Shown here in pieces: positions 34,563-43,609 of a DNA stretch of 50,769 bases. How positions within the stretch are numbered: the stretch's first letter is position 1; every line of letters starts with the position of its first letter. The translations under genes and the position numbers were made by a program. The notes beneath the pieces are model-generated. The model saw only the letters and a program-made list of their open reading frames with translations. It was not told the DNA's origin and ran no database searches. This stretch comes from Rhodospirillum sp. (GTDB lineage: Bacteria; Pseudomonadota; Alphaproteobacteria; Rhodospirillales; Rhodospirillaceae): contig JAIOYK010000036.1 in NCBI GenBank assembly GCA_021741145.1, forward strand, positions 1-50,769, written 5' to 3'.

Positions 34563-34595
34563 AAAAAGATGGCGGCGCCTTACGCCGCCGCCATC
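34563..34595 (-). terminator. Terminator-like stem between rpsB and tsf
   Basis: On the minus strand GATGGCGGCG (34595-34586) pairs perfectly with CGCCGCCATC (34577-34568) over an 8-base loop, and TTTTT follows (34567-34563). This is a textbook intrinsic terminator 44 bases after the rpsB stop. It would reduce read-through so that EF-Ts is made at a different level from S2. Confidence 0.8.
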
Positions 34596-34638
34596 CCAAC
34601 GCATTTCATCGCGCCTGTGCGGCGAAATCACGCCGCCG

Positions 34639-35442
34639 TCAAGCGGTCGGCTGCTCACCTTCAACCGGGGCGGCCTCGACCGGGACCTCGGACAGGGCGG
34701 TCTCCACCGGAGCCTCCTCAAAGGAACCCACGTCCACACCCGCGCCACCAAGCTGCGCATGGATACCATCCAGGGCGGCGCCAGCGATCAACTCGCAATA
34801 GGTCTGAATGGAGCGAATGGCGTCGTCGTTACCCGGGATGGGGAAGGAAATCCCGGCGGGGTCGGAATTGGAGTCGATCACCGCGGCGACTGGCAGACCA
34901 AGCTTGTTGGCTTCCTTGACGGCCAGGCTTTCCTTGACGGTATCGATGATGAACAGCATGTCGGGCAGACCGCCCATGTCCTTGATACCGCCCAGGGCCA
35001 AGTCCAGCTTGTCCTTTTCCCGGGACAGATTCAGCTGTTCCTTCTTGGTCAAGCCAGCCAGATCACCAGCATTGAACCGCTCCTCCAACTCGCGCAGACG
35101 CTTGATGGAATGGGAAATGGTCTTCCAGTTGGTGAGCATGCCGCCCAGCCAACGGTGATTCACATAGTACTGACCACAGCGACGGGCCTGCTCGGCCACG
35201 ATGGACTGGGCCTGGCGCTTGGTGCCGACGAACAGGACACGGCCACCAGCGGCGGTCACTTCACGAACCGCCTGCATGCCACGGTACAGCATGGGAACAG
35301 TCTGCTGGAGGTCGATGATGTGCACGTTGTCGCGCACGCCGTACAGATACGGCGCCATCTTGGGGTTCCAGCGGCGGGTGTTGTGGCCGAAGTGGCAGCC
35401 AGCTTCGACGAGCTGACGCATAGAAAACGTGGGGAGGGCCAT
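34639..35442 (-). CDS. rpsB: 30S ribosomal protein S2
   Basis: The product is 267 aa. S2 motifs are [78 protein letters not shown] and [20 protein letters not shown]. The C-terminal 35 residues are an acidic Glu/Val/Ala tail, as in other alphaproteobacterial S2 proteins. The ATG at 35442 has AGAGGA about 10 bases upstream. It is the first gene of the long minus-strand cluster, with a leader of about 140 bases upstream that holds a stable stem. Confidence 0.97.
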   Translation of the reverse strand: MALPTFSMRQLVEAGCHFGHNTRRWNPKMAPYLYGVRDNVHIIDLQQTVPMLYRGMQAVREVTAAGGRVLFVGTKRQAQSIVAEQARRCGQYYVNHRWLGGMLTNWKTISHSIKRLRELEERFNAGDLAGLTKKEQLNLSREKDKLDLALGGIKDMGGLPDMLFIIDTVKESLAVKEANKLGLPVAAVIDSNSDPAGISFPIPGNDDAIRSIQTYCELIAGAALDGIHAQLGGAGVDVGSFEEAPVETALSEVPVEAAPVEGEQPTA

Positions 35443-35533
35443 GGTGGCGCGTATCCTCTTTTCCGGTTGATCCTCCGCGATGGCTGTGAGTCTGCTGAAC
35501 CCCCTTTGGGGATGCCCAGTAAAGACACCGGAA

Positions 35534-35563
35534 CGGCCGCGCCGGATGTCTCCCGGACGGCCG
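35534..35563 (-). promoter_or_regulatory. Stem-loop in the rpsB leader
   Basis: CGGCCG plus CCGG (35534-35545, with a 2-base bulge) pairs with CCGG plus CGGCCG (35553-35563, one-base bulge) around a 7-base loop. It lies about 90 bases before the rpsB start, inside the predicted 5' untranslated region. S2 represses its own mRNA in several bacteria, so an autoregulatory role is possible; this is inference. Confidence 0.35.
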
Positions 35564-35589
35564 CGAACCTCGCGTGTGTGATGGAGGGC

Positions 35590-35618
35590 CTTTTACCCGG
35601 CCAGCCCCCGCAATGCAA
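35590..35618 (-). promoter_or_regulatory. Candidate sigma-70 promoter of the rpsB operon
   Basis: On the minus strand TTGCAT (35618-35613) and TAAAAG (35595-35590) are 17 bases apart. A GC-rich stretch between the -10 and the gene fits a stringent-type discriminator. The distance to the rpsB ATG is about 148 bases. Confidence 0.45.
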
Positions 35619-35635
35619 GCCCTTTGATCCCGCCA

Positions 35636-35653
35636 TTCCCCACCGGTGGGGAA
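35636..35653. terminator. 18-bp perfect palindrome downstream of the chemoreceptor gene
   Basis: TTCCCCACCGGTGGGGAA is a perfect palindrome that can fold with a 4-base loop. It lies 55 bases after the chemoreceptor stop and just upstream of the candidate rpsB promoter. There is no T-run, so it may be a weak terminator for the chemoreceptor gene or a protein binding site. Confidence 0.4.
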
Positions 35654-35707
35654 GCGGCGGTGATGGACGTCCCATCCGCCGCCGATCCCGGTCCATTCGG
35701 AGTCCCC

Positions 35708-37393
35708 CTATCCCTGCCGCAGGTGCTCCAGGAAGCGGCTCACCTCCGAACCCAGGCTTTCCGACGCCCCTTCCATCTCCCGGGAGGCGGTCCTCAGTTT
35801 GTCCGCCGTCTGTTCGGTGGTCACGGCGGCCTCGGCTACCGTGCGAATGTTCCGACCAACGACCCCGGACCCTTCCATGACTTCCTGCACATTGCGGGAG
35901 ATCTCGTTGGTCGCGGCGCCCTGTTCCTCGATGGCCGCGGCGATGGCCGAGGCCGCCTCGGCGATTTCGTGGATCACCTTGCGGATGTCTCCGATATCCG
36001 TCGCCGCCGCGGTCACCGAACTCCGCACCCGCTCGATCTGGTCCCGGATGTCGACCGTCGCCCGCTGGGTCTGGTTGGCCAGGGACTTCACCTCGTTGGC
36101 CACCACGGCGAAGCCCTTGCCCGAATCGCCCGCCCGCGCGGCCTCGATGGTGGCGTTGAGCGCGAGAAGGTTGGTCTGACTGGCGATATCCTCGATCAGG
36201 GTGATAACCGCGCCGATCTTCTCGGCGTCCGCGACCAGCCCGTTCACGCGCACCGACGAACTTTCCGCGGCCTCGACCGCGGTCTGGCTGGTGAGTCGAG
36301 CCCGTTCAGTCTGGGACCCGATCTCGCGGATGGAGGCGGACAGCTCTTCCGACGCCGAGGCGACCGTATGGAAGCTCTGTTGATTGCTTTCAGTCATCTC
36401 CAAGGAAACCGACGCGCTGCTTTTGGTTCCGCTGGCGAGATCATACATGGATTGGGCGTCGGACCGCAGACTCCGGGCCCCACTGGCGACGGTACGCACG
36501 ACCGAATTGACTGAGTCCTCGAAGGTCTTGGCCAGTTTGACGAGTTGCGCCTTGCGCTCCCGAGCGTTCGAGGCCTCCATCTCGGCCCGTTCGCGGCGCA
36601 AGCGATCGGTTTCGGCGACCTTTTCCCGGAAAATCTCCAGTGCCTTCGCCATGGCGCCCGCCTCATCGCCCCGGTCCGCGCCGGGAATGGCGACGGTGAA
36701 GTCGCCGCCCGCGATCCGCCCCATGCGGGAGACCAAATCCCTAAGGACCGAGGTCATATCCTTGGAAATAGCCATCACGACGATCAGCGCGGCGAGTGTG
36801 AAGCCCCCACCCACGCCCAGGGCAATCCCCAAGGAACCAAAGAATTTATCGACCACGTCGTCGACATAAACGCCCGTTCCGACAGCCGCTTGAAATCCCT
36901 CGACGGACGTCATCCAACTCACTTTGCCGACGGGATCTCCGTCCTTTTCCTTCGGCCATTGATAGGCAACCATTCCCCCTTCCGGTCCGGACCTGGCCGC
37001 GGCGATCAATTTTTGGGTTACCGAGACACCGTTCGCGTCCTTCATCCCGAGTAGATTTTTCCCAATCATGTCCGCGCGAGGATGAACCGCACTCGTTCCA
37101 TCGTAGTTATTCACGAACAGATAATCACCGTCGCCATAACGCATGGCACCGACGACATCCTTCCACAGACCCAAAGCCGTCTCCTTGTCCATCTCGCCAG
37201 AGGTGATCTTGGCGTTGAACATCTCTCCGATTTTCGCCGCGGTTCCCGCGAGGGATTTCGTCAAATACACCCGTTCGTCCAACATGGCGTCGTATTCGGT
37301 TTTGAGGGTGACACCGACCGACGCGATAAGCGCGAGGACCATGATCCCGATGATCACCGAGATCTTGATCGCGATTCCTTGATTTTTAAGCAT
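35708..37393 (-). CDS. Methyl-accepting chemotaxis protein with single-Cache sensor
   Basis: The product is 561 aa. A first membrane helix ([19 protein letters not shown]) is followed by a periplasmic sensor of about 150 residues with sCache features ([54 protein letters not shown]). A second helix ([19 protein letters not shown]), a HAMP domain ([20 protein letters not shown]) and a signalling domain follow. The hairpin tip reads [20 protein letters not shown], then [20 protein letters not shown], the part that binds CheA/CheW. The ligand is unknown; sCache receptors often sense small organic acids. Fragments of a second copy lie just upstream (37692-37845). Confidence 0.94.
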   Translation of the reverse strand: MLKNQGIAIKISVIIGIMVLALIASVGVTLKTEYDAMLDERVYLTKSLAGTAAKIGEMFNAKITSGEMDKETALGLWKDVVGAMRYGDGDYLFVNNYDGTSAVHPRADMIGKNLLGMKDANGVSVTQKLIAAARSGPEGGMVAYQWPKEKDGDPVGKVSWMTSVEGFQAAVGTGVYVDDVVDKFFGSLGIALGVGGGFTLAALIVVMAISKDMTSVLRDLVSRMGRIAGGDFTVAIPGADRGDEAGAMAKALEIFREKVAETDRLRRERAEMEASNARERKAQLVKLAKTFEDSVNSVVRTVASGARSLRSDAQSMYDLASGTKSSASVSLEMTESNQQSFHTVASASEELSASIREIGSQTERARLTSQTAVEAAESSSVRVNGLVADAEKIGAVITLIEDIASQTNLLALNATIEAARAGDSGKGFAVVANEVKSLANQTQRATVDIRDQIERVRSSVTAAATDIGDIRKVIHEIAEAASAIAAAIEEQGAATNEISRNVQEVMEGSGVVGRNIRTVAEAAVTTEQTADKLRTASREMEGASESLGSEVSRFLEHLRQG

Positions 37394-37560
37394 TTTTTAT
37401 CCCCATGACGACTTCAGACTCCTGGCCCGGAGCCCTATTAATATGATTATCGCGGAATGATCGGTCTCTATTCAATACTTATGTTTATATATTTTAATAT
37501 ACAATCATAAGGCAATATGAACATATAAGTATTGCAACTTTTTGGTATGCACCATATCGT
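37394..37560. repeat. AT-rich intergenic island with a long inverted repeat
   Basis: This stretch is strikingly AT-rich beside GC-rich genes; 37471-37560 is mostly A and T. CAATACTTAT (37473-37482) and ATAAGTATTG (37525-37534) are perfect 10-bp arms, and pairing extends imperfectly inward (TTTATAT against ATATGAA). It probably holds the chemoreceptor promoter, and GTTGCAA next to it also occurs just after the dnaE stop. That suggests part of the stretch is a copy of dnaE downstream DNA. Confidence 0.5.
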
Positions 37561-37564
37561 TCAC

Positions 37565-37691
37565 CCTCCTAAAACCGGACAGGCTGACCTGGGAGAAGGA
37601 GCGGTCCCATGCCACGGCTCACGCATGGCGGGGATCACGTCCCATTGCCCTGAAACTTGGCGCAATCCAGGTCCAAACGGTCCAGCACGCC
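37565..37691 (-). pseudogene. Decayed dnaE fragment (internal piece plus C-terminal end)
   Basis: Read on the minus strand, GVLDRLDLDCAKFQGN matches GALDCLDPERAKLLGN of the intact dnaE, and DRSFSQVSL matches DRSSTQVSL. The frame between is broken by small indels. Directly after it SGFRRVN resembles the dnaE C-terminus PGIRQVRE, so about 665 bp of the middle seems deleted. DNA identity is plain by eye, for example ACAGGCTGACCTGGG and GATCACGTCC occur in both copies (intact copy at about 38,690-38,798). Not functional. Confidence 0.75.
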
Positions 37692-37845
37692 GACGACCTT
37701 TTCGCGGCCACGATCGCGGCTTGGCTGGTGAGCCGAGCCCGTGTGGTCTGGGACCCGATCTCGCGAATCGAGGCGGACAGCTCTTCCGACACCGAGGCGA
37801 CCGCATGGAGTCTCGCCTTGTTTCTTTCGGTCACCTCCAAGCATG
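37692..37845 (-). pseudogene. Decayed chemoreceptor fragment
   Basis: Read on the minus strand from 37840, MEVTERNKARLHAVASVSEE and [20 protein letters not shown] closely match [20 protein letters not shown] and [20 protein letters not shown] of the intact receptor (gene positions about 36,250-36,412). The match stops in AAKRSS (receptor AAESSS), exactly where the dnaE-like fragment begins. No start, membrane or sensor region remains. It is a leftover of a second copy of the neighbouring gene. Confidence 0.8.
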
Positions 37846-37999
37846 ACCGTCCTGGATCCTGGCCAAGATCCTCACTTTAGATGCTCGTCATGGAAGAGTA
37901 AGTTTGAAACTTGAACTTTTGTTTCTACAGGTTCGGATGAATTGTATTTTGGTAAATTTTTTTTATAGGAAATTTTCCGAGACAGTTTTTATTTGCAAC
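37846..37999. other. AT-rich spacer downstream of dnaE
   Basis: No gene is seen. The part from 37890 to 38000 is AT-rich, with runs such as TTTTTTTATAGG near 37958. It would carry the 3' end of the dnaE transcript, but no clean GC stem with a T-run was found for the minus strand. Confidence 0.4.
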
Positions 38000-40900
38000 T
38001 CATACCTCCCTCACCTGCCTAATGCCGGGTAGGTCTCTCAATTGGGCCAAGGTTTCCGGGCGCAACGCGAACTGACCATCCAGACGGACTTCGACTTCCC
38101 TGTCCCCCAGGTCAGCGACAAGGGTAATGTCCCGATTGCCCGGCCCATCCTTGGCGACGATATCCCGGATGCGGGCGACGGGTCCCGACTCCGAAAAGAT
38201 AATCTTGATCCGACTGGTCGAGCGGGACACCGCGTTATCCAACAGCTCAATCCCTTGGGCGAGCAGGCGCACGTCCTCTCCTTCCAGACGGGCATCGGCC
38301 CGGACCAGCAAGGGCTTGCCCGAATCCATGATCTCGCGGGAGACGGCGAGGACTTCGGAGAAGACCATGGCTTCGCATGTCCCCGAAGCATCGGAGAGCT
38401 CCAGGAAGGCATATCGGCTGCCACTCTTGCCAATGCGCTCCTTACGAGCGCCCGGGGTCCCCGCCAGCTTGACGGACCCGCTTCCCCCACCGCGCAGGTG
38501 CCCAGCCAAGGCCGCGATGGAGACCACATCCAGGCGTTCCAGGGCGTCACCGTAGACGTCTAGGGGGTGGGCGGAGAGGTAGAAGCCCATGGCCTCCCTC
38601 TCTCCGGACAACTTGTGGGTCACGGACCAGGGGTCGCAAGCCCGCAATTTCATGGGCGGTTCAGCGGCGCCCTCCCCTCCGAACAGGCTGACCTGGGTGG
38701 AGGAGCGATCCTGAGCCGCGGCCTGGGCATAGCGCATGATCACGTCCACATTGCCCAACAGCTTGGCCCGTTCAGGATCCAGGCAGTCCAGGGCACCGGC
38801 CTTGATCAGGTTTTCCAGCAGGCGTTTGTTCACAATCTTGTTATCCAGGCGCTTGGCGAAATCGGCGACATCCTTGAAAGGACCACCCCGGTCCCGCTCG
38901 GCCACCAGGGCATCCATGGCGGTCTCGCCCACGTTCTTCAAAGCGCCCAGAGCGTAGCGCACCGCCCCGTCCTGGACGTCAAAGCGCGCCATGGAGGTAT
39001 TCACATCCGGCGGCAGCAGGGGGATTTTCAAGCGCCGCAACTCGGTCTTGAAGGTGGCCAGCTTGTCGGTGTTGTGCATGTCGTAGGTCATGGTTCCGGC
39101 CATGAACTCCACGGGGAAGTTGGCCTTCAGATAGGCGGTCTGGTAGGCGACCAGGGCATAGGCCGCCGCGTGGGACTTGTTGAAACCATAGCCCGCGAAC
39201 TTGGCGATGGTATCAAAGACCTCCGACGCATGGGCTTTCGCCGTGCCCCGGGCGAAGGAGCCTTCCACGAACATGGCCCGTTGGGTGTCCATCTCCGCCT
39301 TGATCTTCTTCCCCATGGCCCGGCGCAGCAAGTCGGCACCGCCCAGCGAATAGCCCGCCATGATCTGGGCGGCCTGCATCACCTGTTCCTGGTAGATCAT
39401 GATCCCGTAGGTTTCCTTGAGGATCGGCTCCAGATCCGGGTGCATGTAAAGGACCTCTTCCTCCCCATTCTTGCGGCGGATATAGCTGGGGATATTGTCC
39501 ATGGGACCGGGACGGTAGAGGGCCACGACGGCGATAATGTCCTCCAGCGTGTCGGGCTTCATGTTGCGCAAGACGTCGCGCATGCCCGTACTTTCCAACT
39601 GGAACACACCGCTGGTCTCGCCCCGCGCCAACATCTCGTAGGATTTTCGATCGTCAAGCGGAATGGCTGAGAGGTCGATCTTGATCCCCCGCTTGGCGAT
39701 ATGCTCCACGGCGCACTGCAGCACCGTGAGCGTCTTCAGCCCCAGGAAATCGAACTTCACCAGTCCGGCCTGTTCCACCCATTTCATGTTGAACTGAGTC
39801 ACCGGCATATCGGAATTGGGGTCTCGGTAGAGGGCCACCAGTTCGTCCAGGGGCCGGTCACCGATCACCACGCCCGCGGCATGGGTCGACGCGTGGGAAT
39901 AGAGGCCCTCCAGCTTCAAGCCGATGTCCAGAAGGCGGGCGACGGTCTCGTCCGTATCGCGCAGCTCCTGGAGCTGGGGTTCGCCGTCGATGGCCTCCTT
40001 CAGGGTGCAGGGTTGGGCCGGATTGTTCGGCACCATCTTACAAATCTTGTCGACGAAGCCGAGCGGCATCTGGATCACCCGGCCCACGGAGCGCAACACG
40101 GCCCGGGCCTGGAGCTTTCCGAAGGTGATGATCTGGGCGACCCGCTCGTAGCCATATTCCTTCTGCACATAGCGGATCACCTCTTCCCGGCGGTCCTGGC
40201 AAAAGTCGATATCGAAGTCGGGCATGGACACGCGTTCCGGGTTAAGGAAGCGTTCGAACAGCAGACTGAAGCGCAGGGGATCCAGATCGGTGATGGTCAG
40301 AACCCAGGCCACCACGGATCCCGCGCCGGATCCACGCCCCGGCCCCACGGGAATCCCCTGGTCCTTCGCCCACTGAATAAAGTCGGCCACGATCAGAAAG
40401 TAGCCGGGAAAACCCATCTGATTGATGACGCCCAGTTCGTACTCCAGCCGCTCGCGATAGGGGCGGGAGATCTTCTCCCGGTCCTCGTCGCTCATCCCCT
40501 CGGTGAAGACATGCTTCCAGAGACGCTTTTCCAGGCCGTCCTTGGCCATCTGCTCCAGGGCATCGGCCTCGGTGCGGCCTTTTACGGCGGGGCTATGGGG
40601 GAGGATGGGCTTGCGCTTATCGCTTTTCACGGCGCAGCGCTTGGCAATGACCAGGGTGTTGTCGAGCGCCTCCGGCAGATCGGCGAACAACGCCCGCATC
40701 TCGGCATTGGACTTGAAGTAATGTTCGGGCGTCAGGCGGCGGCGCTTCTGGTCACCGACCACCGTCTTCTGGGACATGCAGATGAGCACATCATGGGCCT
40801 CGAACATCTCCCGGTCCGGGTAATAGGGCTCGTTGGTGGCGACCAGAGGCACGTCGAGGGCATAGGCGAGGTCGATCAGGTCTTCCTCGATGGCATCCTC

Positions 40901-41515
40901 GGCGGGCATGCCATGGCGCTGGATCTCCACATAAACCCGGTCGCCGAAATGCGCCTTGTGACGGGCGAGCAAGGCCTCTGCCTCCTCCGGCCGCTCCTCC
41001 AGCAGCAACCGCCCAAGGGGACCACCCGTGCCTCCGGTGAGCAAGATAAGCCCTTCATTATGGGCCTCGACCTGCTCCAGGGGCACCTGAGGCGTCTCGC
41101 CACCATCGGTCTCCAGGAAGGCCTTGGACACCAGTTTCATGAGGTTCCCATAGCCGGTCTCGTCCTTGGCGAGGAGGACGATCGCGTCGGGCTCGGGTGC
41201 GCGGAGGTCTCGCCCGGCGCCGAAACCGCGATCTTTCTTGTCGGCGTTCCGGATGGCCAGTTGCACACCAATGATCGGCTGCACCCCGGCGTCACAGGCG
41301 GTGACGGAAAACTCCAGGGCGGCGAAGATATTGCCGGTGTCGGTGACGGCGACCGCGGGCATCTCGTTCTTGGCGGCCAGCTTGACCAACGTCTTAACGG
41401 GAATCGCCCCTTCGGACATGGACAGGGCGGTATGCACGCGCAGATGCACGAATCCCTTGTTTTCGCTTAAGGAGCCGGGGGCGGAGTCGGGGGAAGTGGG
41501 GGCGCTATCGGTCAT
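38000..41515 (-). CDS. dnaE: DNA polymerase III alpha subunit DnaE
   Basis: The product is 1171 aa, normal for DnaE1-type replicative polymerases. The N-terminal PHP domain starts FVHLRVHTALSMSEGAIPVK. The palm has GPGRGSGAGSVVAWVLTITD and the catalytic aspartates in VSMPDFDIDFCQDRREEVI. Further blocks are HASTHAAGVVIGDRPLDELV, VALYRPGPMDNIPSYIRRK, MIYQEQVMQAAQIMAGYSLG, and AGYGFNKSHAAAYALVAYQT. A helix-hairpin-helix and an OB-fold region (GSRYAFLELSDASGTCEAMV) follow. ATG 41515 was chosen because the preceding frame up to 41791 has no family similarity; its ribosome binding site is weak. A piece of this gene is duplicated at 37565-37691. Confidence 0.97.
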   Translation of the reverse strand: MTDSAPTSPDSAPGSLSENKGFVHLRVHTALSMSEGAIPVKTLVKLAAKNEMPAVAVTDTGNIFAALEFSVTACDAGVQPIIGVQLAIRNADKKDRGFGAGRDLRAPEPDAIVLLAKDETGYGNLMKLVSKAFLETDGGETPQVPLEQVEAHNEGLILLTGGTGGPLGRLLLEERPEEAEALLARHKAHFGDRVYVEIQRHGMPAEDAIEEDLIDLAYALDVPLVATNEPYYPDREMFEAHDVLICMSQKTVVGDQKRRRLTPEHYFKSNAEMRALFADLPEALDNTLVIAKRCAVKSDKRKPILPHSPAVKGRTEADALEQMAKDGLEKRLWKHVFTEGMSDEDREKISRPYRERLEYELGVINQMGFPGYFLIVADFIQWAKDQGIPVGPGRGSGAGSVVAWVLTITDLDPLRFSLLFERFLNPERVSMPDFDIDFCQDRREEVIRYVQKEYGYERVAQIITFGKLQARAVLRSVGRVIQMPLGFVDKICKMVPNNPAQPCTLKEAIDGEPQLQELRDTDETVARLLDIGLKLEGLYSHASTHAAGVVIGDRPLDELVALYRDPNSDMPVTQFNMKWVEQAGLVKFDFLGLKTLTVLQCAVEHIAKRGIKIDLSAIPLDDRKSYEMLARGETSGVFQLESTGMRDVLRNMKPDTLEDIIAVVALYRPGPMDNIPSYIRRKNGEEEVLYMHPDLEPILKETYGIMIYQEQVMQAAQIMAGYSLGGADLLRRAMGKKIKAEMDTQRAMFVEGSFARGTAKAHASEVFDTIAKFAGYGFNKSHAAAYALVAYQTAYLKANFPVEFMAGTMTYDMHNTDKLATFKTELRRLKIPLLPPDVNTSMARFDVQDGAVRYALGALKNVGETAMDALVAERDRGGPFKDVADFAKRLDNKIVNKRLLENLIKAGALDCLDPERAKLLGNVDVIMRYAQAAAQDRSSTQVSLFGGEGAAEPPMKLRACDPWSVTHKLSGEREAMGFYLSAHPLDVYGDALERLDVVSIAALAGHLRGGGSGSVKLAGTPGARKERIGKSGSRYAFLELSDASGTCEAMVFSEVLAVSREIMDSGKPLLVRADARLEGEDVRLLAQGIELLDNAVSRSTSRIKIIFSESGPVARIRDIVAKDGPGNRDITLVADLGDREVEVRLDGQFALRPETLAQLRDLPGIRQVREV

Positions 41516-41987
41516 GGGTGGGATGGTAGCGCCTGACAGAGAAGGGTGCCACTCAACAATTGAGCTCGTCCTGGTCAGGCCTGGGTTAAGCGGTTCCAAC
41601 CGGCGCGGAAAACGAGAAAGACACGAAGCGGCGACGTCCCATGCCAACCGTCTGGGTATTAGACGTGAAGCCCGGGGACCGCGGGCCTCCAATCCTCCAA
41701 TTCCTGGATAGGCGGTCCACTTTCCAGAACGGGATCCACCTGATGGGCGAATTGATACGCGACACCGACTCCATCCAGGGCAAACCGCCAAACATCCTTT
41801 TAAAACAGACCTGTATCACTTTCCTTCGCTGAAAAACCCTTAGTATTTTTATTGTCGACAGAAATTATTCATTCCCATACCATTCAAGTATCGGCGAATT
41901 CCCGGACCGCGACATGACGTCGTTGGCCCCTTCCCTTTCAGCAAGCGCGTCCAAAAGGACCCCGCGGCACCAGAGGAGAATACTGGA
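41516..41987. other. 472-bp gap between divergent dnaE and dctP
   Basis: Both genes are transcribed away from this region, so it must hold both promoters. Short open frames occur on both strands (for example 41641-41832 plus) but none has a ribosome binding site or a recognisable product. An AT-rich stretch at about 41,820-41,880 (TTAGTATTTTTATTG) is the likeliest promoter zone for dctP. GAGGAGA at 41,970-41,980 is the dctP ribosome binding site. Confidence 0.5.
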
Positions 41988-43049
41988 ATGTTTGATCGCT
42001 TGAAGACCTGGGGGCTGATCGCTTCCATGCTTGTGATGGGCGCGCCCGCCATGGCGCAGGAAATAACCTGGCAGATCCCCACCTCCGTCCCCGAAGGCTC
42101 GCCCTTTTATGTCAATTTTCTCGAGCGGTTCGCCGACAACGTGAAGTCCCTGACGGGCGGACGGGTCGAGATCGAACCCTTTGGCGCCGGTGTGCTCGTC
42201 CCCGCTCTCAAGGTCTATGACGGCGTCAAGGATGGCGTCATTAAAGCGGGGCATTCGACCCCGAGCTATCTGGTTAACCAGGATCCGATCAACGCCATCT
42301 TCGCGGGCTTCCCCGGCGGCATGGGACCTGAACCCTTCATCACCTGGATTTACGAGGACGGCGGCAAGCAGGCCCTGTCCGACCTGCGCGCCAAGGAAGG
42401 CCTCAAGAGCCTGGTCGTCGGTATCGGTTCCTCCGAGATCATGGCCCACTCCAACCTGCCAATCCACAAGGCCGAGGACCTCAAGGGCCTGAAGTACCGC
42501 ACCTCCGGTCCCTGGGCCGAGGTCATGAAGGAATACTTCGACGCTGTCCCCATCGTGATTCCGCCGGGCGAGATCTACACCCTGCTGCAGCGCAAGGGCG
42601 TCGATCTGATCGAATGGGGTCCGCCGTCGGCCAATCTGCCGGAAGGCTTCCACGACGCGGCGAAATACATCATCGTTCCCGGTGTCCATCAGCCGACCTT
42701 CCTGTGGGAAGTCGTCCTGAAGCAGGAGACCTGGGATAGCGTACCCGATGATCTCAAACCGTTGATCGAACAGGCCGCGGACCTGACCACCATGCAAGGG
42801 CTGCTGCACTTCTACAGCCAGGACATCAAGGCGATGGACATCTATCGCAAGGGCAAGAACGAGATCATCACCCTTGATCCGGCGTTCATCGCCCAGTTGT
42901 CCGATGCGGGCCGGGACTGGATCACCAAGAAGGCCGAGGCCCAAAAGGCCGATGGCAAACCCGAAATGGCGGAATTGCTGACAAAGTACATGGCCTTTGA
43001 AAAGGACTGGGCGTCCGAAAGCAGCTACCTGATCCGGAACAAAGACTGA
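41988..43049 (+). CDS. dctP: TRAP transporter solute-binding protein DctP
   Basis: The product is 353 aa. A signal peptide ends at about residue 23 (GAPAMA, then QEITW). The periplasmic DctP domain binds a carboxylate and delivers it to the DctQM permease. The carboxylate-binding arginine is in the conserved DLKGLKYRTSGPWAEVMKEY. IEWGPPSANLPEGFHDAAKY and VPGVHQPTFLWEVV resemble the TakP-type subgroup that binds 2-oxo or hydroxy acids, so a small oxo/hydroxy acid is the best guess. It is the first gene of dctP-dctQ-dctM, with a lyase gene following. Confidence 0.92.
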   Translation: MFDRLKTWGLIASMLVMGAPAMAQEITWQIPTSVPEGSPFYVNFLERFADNVKSLTGGRVEIEPFGAGVLVPALKVYDGVKDGVIKAGHSTPSYLVNQDPINAIFAGFPGGMGPEPFITWIYEDGGKQALSDLRAKEGLKSLVVGIGSSEIMAHSNLPIHKAEDLKGLKYRTSGPWAEVMKEYFDAVPIVIPPGEIYTLLQRKGVDLIEWGPPSANLPEGFHDAAKYIIVPGVHQPTFLWEVVLKQETWDSVPDDLKPLIEQAADLTTMQGLLHFYSQDIKAMDIYRKGKNEIITLDPAFIAQLSDAGRDWITKKAEAQKADGKPEMAELLTKYMAFEKDWASESSYLIRNKD

Positions 43050-43087
43050 CCCACCAAGAGCTGAACCCACGAAGAAGGAGGCCCGGG

Positions 43088-43597
43088 ATGACCGATCCAA
43101 TCAAAATCATCGATGTGATCGCGAAAGCGTTGTCCCGGGTCGCCGAGGGTGTGACCCTTCTTCTGGTCGGTTCCATGATCTATGAAGTCGCGGCGCGCTA
43201 TCTGTTCAGCGCGCCGACGCTCTGGGCCTTCGACCTCTCCTATATGTGCACGGGATCCCTGTTCGTTCTGGGGGCCGCGCATGTCTTGCGGGAAGACGCC
43301 CACATCCGCATTGACTTCCTGGCCCAGAAAATGCCGGAACGGGTCCGTCGCGGGGTCGAAGGGACGGTTTTCCTGCTGTTGCTGGCTCCGATATTTGGCG
43401 GCCTGTCCTGGTTCGGGGTCGAACGCGCCGCGCGGGCCTACATGACCTCCGAAGTCGAAAGCGTTAGTCCCTGGGCTCCTCTCATGTGGCCCTTCTACGG
43501 CATGCTCGCCATCGGGCTCCTGGCCCTGACCCTTCAAATCGCCGCCCATGGTCTTCGGGCCATCCTGGGCCGCGCCACCCTCCATCAGCAAGATTAA
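43088..43597 (+). CDS. dctQ: TRAP transporter small permease DctQ
   Basis: The product is 169 aa with four hydrophobic helices (VTLLLVGSMIYEVAARYLF, FVLGAAHVLREDAHIRIDFL, GTVFLLLLAPIFGGLSWFG and WPFYGMLAIGLLALTLQI). The family signature around the second helix, GAAHVLREDAHIRIDF, is clear. DctQ is the small membrane subunit of the sodium-driven TRAP transporter. AAGGAGG lies about 8 bases before the ATG, and dctM starts 12 bp after the stop. Confidence 0.93.
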   Translation: MTDPIKIIDVIAKALSRVAEGVTLLLVGSMIYEVAARYLFSAPTLWAFDLSYMCTGSLFVLGAAHVLREDAHIRIDFLAQKMPERVRRGVEGTVFLLLLAPIFGGLSWFGVERAARAYMTSEVESVSPWAPLMWPFYGMLAIGLLALTLQIAAHGLRAILGRATLHQQD

Positions 43598-43609
43598 GGG
43601 CAAATCCCG

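Noticed and set aside
37565-37845. Diversity-generating retroelement or mobile-element insertion as source of the chimeric fragments
   Set aside because: No reverse transcriptase, no transposase and no adenine-biased substitutions are evident; fragment order fits a tandem-duplication junction better.
41641-41832. 63-codon frame in the dnaE-dctP gap
   Set aside because: No ribosome binding site, no recognisable motif, and equally long frames exist on the opposite strand.
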